NCBI GenBank assembly: GCA_031261265.1
Contig: JAISKI010000042.1
Coordinates: 1-19,987, forward strand
Source: Candidatus Peribacteria bacterium
GTDB taxonomy: Bacteria; Patescibacteria; JAEDAM01; Absconditabacterales; Absconditicoccaceae
Length of the DNA stretch: 19,987 nucleotides
Direction: 5' to 3'
Shown here: in pieces, positions 16,683 to 19,987 of the stretch
Position numbering within the stretch: position 1 is the stretch's first letter
Layout: the number at the start of each line of letters is the position of its first letter
The notes under the pieces: model-generated
The model's input: the letters and a program-made list of their open reading frames with translations, nothing else
Database searches by the model: none
Told to the model about the DNA's origin: nothing
Position numbers and translations under genes: made by a program

Positions 16683-17224
16683 TCTCCTTGCGTTTTAAAT
16701 CTCTCGATAGATTCGATGATTACCTGTTGAGCTTCCAAGATACTTCCAAAACCGTTCACTTCAATCTTTTCGTACTTATCGTGTTCCAGAATTTTAATCT
16801 CTTTGAATAAGAGCAAAAGTTCCTCTTTCATATGGTGTCCCAAATCATCAATGTGGTGAATTTCGCTCCATCTGGGGTCAACATCATCGGTAGGTACTGC
16901 GATAATTTTTGGGTCATCTCCTGCGTTGTCTTTGGTTCGTAGCACTCCGATGGCTCTGGCTTTGACGATACATCCTGTAAAGACAGGATTGGTCAGTAGG
17001 AGGCAGACATCCAGGGGGTCGCCATCACCGCAGAGGGTTTGAGGGATAAATCCGTAATCACAAGGGTAGTACATACTATGATGAATCACGCGGTCAAGTC
17101 TGAAACAACCTAATTCGTGGTCGTACTCGTATTTGTTGTTGGAACCTTTGGGTACGTCTACTACTACGTTGATGTAGCATTGAGATTGGTCTACGAAAGC
17201 GGGAAGGTCATTGATTAAGTGCAT
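16679..17224 (-). CDS. ppa: Inorganic pyrophosphatase, family I
   Basis: Hydrolyses pyrophosphate to phosphate in the cytoplasm with Mg2+, pulling nucleic acid synthesis forward. The 181-aa product is the usual size for bacterial hexameric enzymes. Motifs are VVVDVPKGSNNKYEYD, YYPCDYGFIPQTLCGDGDPLDVCLL (metal-binding signature DGDPLDV) and ISVPTDD-like IIAVPTDDVDPRWSEI. There are no TGA codons. The gene starts ATG at 17224; a terminator for the upstream surface-protein gene lies at 17289-17321, so ppa has its own promoter, not clearly identified (TATACT is present at about 17257-17262). Its stop codon lies in a REP-like hairpin. Confidence 0.96.
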   Translation of the reverse strand: MHLINDLPAFVDQSQCYINVVVDVPKGSNNKYEYDHELGCFRLDRVIHHSMYYPCDYGFIPQTLCGDGDPLDVCLLLTNPVFTGCIVKARAIGVLRTKDNAGDDPKIIAVPTDDVDPRWSEIHHIDDLGHHMKEELLLLFKEIKILEHDKYEKIEVNGFGSILEAQQVIIESIERFKTQGE

Positions 17225-17288
17225 GGAGAATGGGTATATGATAAAACTAACAGGGGAGTATACTTATTCCAATGAGAAAAAGCAAGAG

Positions 17289-17321
17289 AAAGAAAAAACC
17301 TGAACGTAAAATTCAGGCTTT
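17289..17321 (-). terminator. Terminator of the surface esterase gene
   Basis: Minus strand: CCTGAA / TTCAGG stem with a 7-base loop plus outer A-T pairs, followed by a T-run (TTTTTTCTTT). It lies 17 bases past the stop at 17338. Confidence 0.75.
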
Positions 17322-17337
17322 CTTTGCTGTTTCTGTA

Positions 17338-19680
17338 TTACTTCGCACTTCTCATGAGCATGAGCCGAACCCATTGTCTGAGTTCTACTCTAGCTTCAGG
17401 ATCCTCTATCTGAGTTAATATCCCTTTTTCTTTTAAAGCTTGTAAATGTTTAGCATAATACGGTTTTCCACCAACATATTCATTCCCATAAAGCAATCTA
17501 GAAAGTACCGTTCCAAATTGAGCACGGCTTACCTGTGCATAGGGTTGGAAGTAGTCCATATCAATCCCCATTAAGCCAAGGGAACAAGCTTTTACAGCAT
17601 AGTCTTTCATCTCCTGAGATTCCCAAGCATTAGAGCCATCTTTTCGATGACATTGACTAGGGACTTTTTCTGGAAGCGTTCGTCAGAGGGCATTGATAGC
17701 GTAGTTTACGACCATCTTTGCGAGATGTCCACGGATGACGGTTCCGTCAGGGTTGGCGTTTATTATCGGTGCAAGGGTAGTGATGTTGTGGGCGTAGGCG
17801 AATTGGTAGGCGGTAAGGATTTCTTGGTTGACAACCCCCTCGGCTTCGCCTTCGTCTCGGACAGGGACAAGCCCTGTCCCTACCTTATCATTTGATGCTG
17901 GATTTTCTGTGTTGTTTCAAGTTGTTGTTTCTTGTTCGTTTGGTGTTCCACATTCTCCGTCATAGTAGCTAGGTGAGAAGTCGCCATTAGGACAGTTGTC
18001 TTTCGAAGCTGAACTTCCACCTCATCCTCATCAAGAAGGATTCGTTGGATTAGTAGGGTTTGAAGGTGCAGAAACAATAATGAAATTTCCCGTAGTAATA
18101 ATTCCATCAGAAAATCTAACCGTTAAGAGATGATCTCCTGTAGAAAGGGTATTAAGATAATCAGCTTTCAAAGTGATGGTTGTAGCAGTTGTACCGTCTG
18201 CAAGATAATTCTCCCCTGATAGCTCTGTTCCATCTATCTCCACACCAGCAAAACCTGTCATCGTAAATCGGGAAAGTTCTTTTTGCACTTCGTAAATTAA
18301 AGTAGTATCCGTATTTCAGGTATGTTGATTTCCATTGGTGATGAATTGTGCAAAACCAGACTCATAAGGGTCAATAAGTAAACGGGTATAAGCTTCTGCC
18401 CAGAAAGTACCAAGTTGTTGATAGCCTGCAGGTGTTGGATGAATTCCATCAGATAATTGATTTTGATTAGTTTCGAAATAATTATATGCTTCGATATCAC
18501 CAAGCAAAACTGTTTCGCCATCTACTAATTCTCTAATAGCTTCCATATATCCTGCCATTTTGACTAACGCCTGATCATCATGATTAACAGCCGTTGGAAG
18601 AACATATGGTGGTCTATTCAGAATTATTTTCTTCACACCAATAGATTTAAGCCCATCTACCATAGTTTGTAAATTACTCTTATATTCGTCAGGTAAAACA
18701 TTACGAGAAATACTAGAATCATTAGTACCTAACATGATTTGTACTACTTGAACTCAAGAATTTTGGAAAGCTGTAAGAGCAGGAGGCAGTAAAGGACTTC
18801 CACTATAACTACCATCATAACCCAACAACCAGGATCTCGTTGATGTAGCTCCGACACCTCTATTAATCGCTGTAAGACCATTACCTAAATTGGTAATTTC
18901 TCTAACGACAGCTGTATTTGCTGCTGTAATAGAATCACCAATAAATCCAATTATAGAAGAATGTAAAGGTTGGTCTTCATTATTATCATTTGTATCATTA
19001 CCACTATTTGAAGCTATAGTTATGTTATCCCAACCAAGAATACCTTTTGAATCATAAACTGCAAAACCAATTTGCCCCGTAGTCTGTAAAGCAGGAGTTG
19101 AATCTTCTATGGATAAAGTATCTACCAATGTCCCACTAGAATCATATAAGGTAAATGTTAATAAGGTTTTCGTATCAGATACAGATTGAACAGAGAATTC
19201 CCCACTAAGTATACCATCTCATGGCATAGTAATTCCTGTAGATATAAGTGTTGTTAAAGCTTCTAACCCAGAGCTAGCAGTCTTAACACGTATCGACATA
19301 GTATTATATTGATGGAATATAACAGCTACATAAGCCTGATTATTCTGATAACGAGATAATATATAATAACTCTTAAATGCACCTGCTGGATTACCTACTG
19401 TTGTAAATCCTATTTTACTATTACGTATACTCTCAGACTCAGATATAGGACGTAATAGAAAAGAATTTGGATTATTACTGCCAAGACCCCAAGTAGTAAA
19501 ATTAGATATAGCTACCTGATTTAATAATTGATAATTGGGTGCAATCCATCAATTTCCCACATTCCCACTATCAGCACGATTGAAATCATCACTAAAAACT
19601 TGGGTGTAGTCTGCAAAAGCTCCATTGCCTAGGAAAAGTAGCCCCAAAAATCAGACCACTAAAAATCAGAGTTTTTTCAT
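17338..19680 (-). CDS. Secreted SGNH/GDSL-hydrolase surface protein with SLH-like C-terminus
   Basis: 780-aa cell-surface protein read through 11 in-frame TGA (Gly) codons. Order: signal peptide (MKKLGFLVVGFLGLLFLGNGAFA|DY); a laminin-G/concanavalin-like region (about 25-235, FSDDFNRADSGNVGNGW); an SGNH esterase (about 245-430) with block I FIGDSIT (Ser250), block III LGTND and block V SDGIHP (Asp411, His414); an Ig-like domain resembling CBM X2 (about 470-545, ADYLNTLSTGDHLLTVRFSDG); a low-complexity linker with (NPT) repeats and six glycines; and an SLH-like region (about 618-780, AYQFAYAHNITT; VSRAQFGTVLSRLLYG). The catalytic residues look intact. It probably deacylates a polysaccharide or other ester while held at the cell surface. 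A REP-like repeat is translated within the linker. Confidence 0.9.
17857..17883. repeat. REP-like hairpin, copy 2, in frame inside a CDS
   Basis: Same 27-base element as 16656-16682, with stem ACAGGG / CCCTGT and loop ACAAG. It lies within the linker of the surface esterase gene, is read on the minus strand as VGTGLVPVR, and does not break the frame. The adjoining 25 bases (17831-17855; CCCCCTCGGCTTCGCC core) resemble a degenerate stretch at 6642-6680 and may belong to the same repeat. Confidence 0.65.
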
Positions 19681-19708
19681 CGTAAAAATTTTGTAAAAAG
19701 TAAAAAGG

Positions 19709-19725
19709 GTATGTAGTAGACATAC
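19709..19725. promoter_or_regulatory. Inverted repeat in the leader of the surface esterase gene
   Basis: GTATGT-AGTAG-ACATAC, 6-bp arms, centred 37 bases upstream of the ATG at 19680. It could be an operator or a leader hairpin. No convincing -35/-10 pair is seen in 19681-19869. Confidence 0.3.
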
Positions 19726-19804
19726 ACTCGTTTATCGTAATGGGTCCTAGAATAAGGGGACAATTTACGGTTCACGAGATCGCCAAATCTACCAATAAAA
19801 ACCC

Positions 19805-19858
19805 TATCAGAAGGACATTTACGGTTTGTGAACCGCAAAAAGTCCGCATTTTCTGATA
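19805..19858. repeat. Nested hairpin beside the right IS-end repeat
   Basis: Outer arms TATCAGAA (19805-19812) and TTCTGATA (19851-19858), then GGAC/GTCC, and an inner CGGTT-TGTG-AACCG hairpin (19822-19835). The motif GGACATTTACGGTT (19813-19826) also recurs imperfectly as GGACAATTTACGGTT (19758-19772), 55 bases away in the same orientation. The structure lies in the leader region of the esterase gene, 11 bases from the IS-end repeat. Confidence 0.5.
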
Positions 19859-19869
19859 AGAAAAAATAT

Positions 19870-19969
19870 CACTAGTGTCCAAATAAAAAAGTAGAAAAGA
19901 AGAAAAATCCGAGCGTATAGCTCGGATTTTTCCCTAAATGCTGTTTATTGGACAGCATAAATCCTTATA
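19870..19969 (+). repeat. 100-bp IS-end repeat, right copy
   Basis: Exact inverted copy of 1195-1294, oriented so that a transposase would be transcribed rightwards off the window. It contains the same 11-bp terminator hairpin (19903-19931). Beyond 19969 the sequence differs from the left copy upstream of the transposase, so this is a related but different element, a deletion derivative, or a chimeric contig end. Only 18 bases follow, too few to identify a gene. Confidence 0.8.
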
Positions 19970-19987
19970 AATGAAATTAGCTTACAA

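Noticed and set aside
1295..19869. Composite transposon carrying cargo genes
   Set aside because: The enclosed genes are core functions (secE, nusG, rplK, mutL, ppa, truB), so the flanking repeats more likely reflect independent insertions or contig ends.
1..19987. CRISPR array, restriction-modification, retron or prophage genes
   Set aside because: No regularly spaced direct repeats, no methylase, nuclease, reverse transcriptase or phage structural motifs seen on either strand.

Overview
This window comes from a bacterium that reads UGA as glycine (translation table 25), as is known for the Candidate Phyla Radiation lineages Absconditabacteria (SR1) and Gracilibacteria (BD1-5/GN02). At least twelve genes contain in-frame TGA, and wherever the family is recognisable the TGA falls on an expected glycine. 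Examples are three glycines of an ABC-transporter Walker A motif, the KAGEVVEKP and GTLVSVEDLFFNVPAR motifs of MutL, and the Gly before the TIVKPK motif of RuBisCO. The AMP phosphorylase + RuBisCO pair and the AT-rich sequence fit SR1-like CPR best, but phylum placement is inference. All CDS coordinates use only TAA/TAG as stops. Under the standard code most of these genes would look broken.

Layout. Bases 1-1294 hold a nearly complete IS4-family transposase (minus strand) and its upstream end. A perfect 100-bp inverted copy of that end sits at 19870-19969, so an 18.6-kb chromosomal segment is bracketed by the same repeat. Next come truB (plus) and a small convergent membrane protein gene. The minus-strand operon AMP phosphorylase -> form II/III-like RuBisCO follows (5815 down to 2655), with a good promoter and a strong terminator. 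This is the AMP/nucleoside salvage route to 3-phosphoglycerate; the ribose-1,5-bisphosphate isomerase it needs is not in the window. Divergent from it are a two-helix membrane peptide and a lipoprotein, then mutL with an intact endonuclease motif, then a very large multi-pass membrane protein of unknown function.

Bases 11095-13079 (minus) hold the translation/secretion operon secE-nusG-membrane ORF-rplK. It is followed upstream by a HAD phosphatase, a candidate ~70-nt RNA on the plus strand, a MazF/PemK-like protein with an N-terminal extension, an ABC exporter and inorganic pyrophosphatase. The right end is a 780-aa secreted protein: signal peptide, laminin-G-like N-terminus, SGNH/GDSL esterase, Ig/X2-like domain, glycine-rich linker and SLH-like C-terminus.

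Notable non-coding structure: two 27-nt REP-like hairpins differing only by one compensatory base pair, one of them in frame inside the surface-protein gene; a nested hairpin beside the right-hand repeat; and the promoter-plus-terminator unit suggesting an undescribed small RNA. Both edges lie in or beside the repeat, so the window may be a whole contig broken at repeats.
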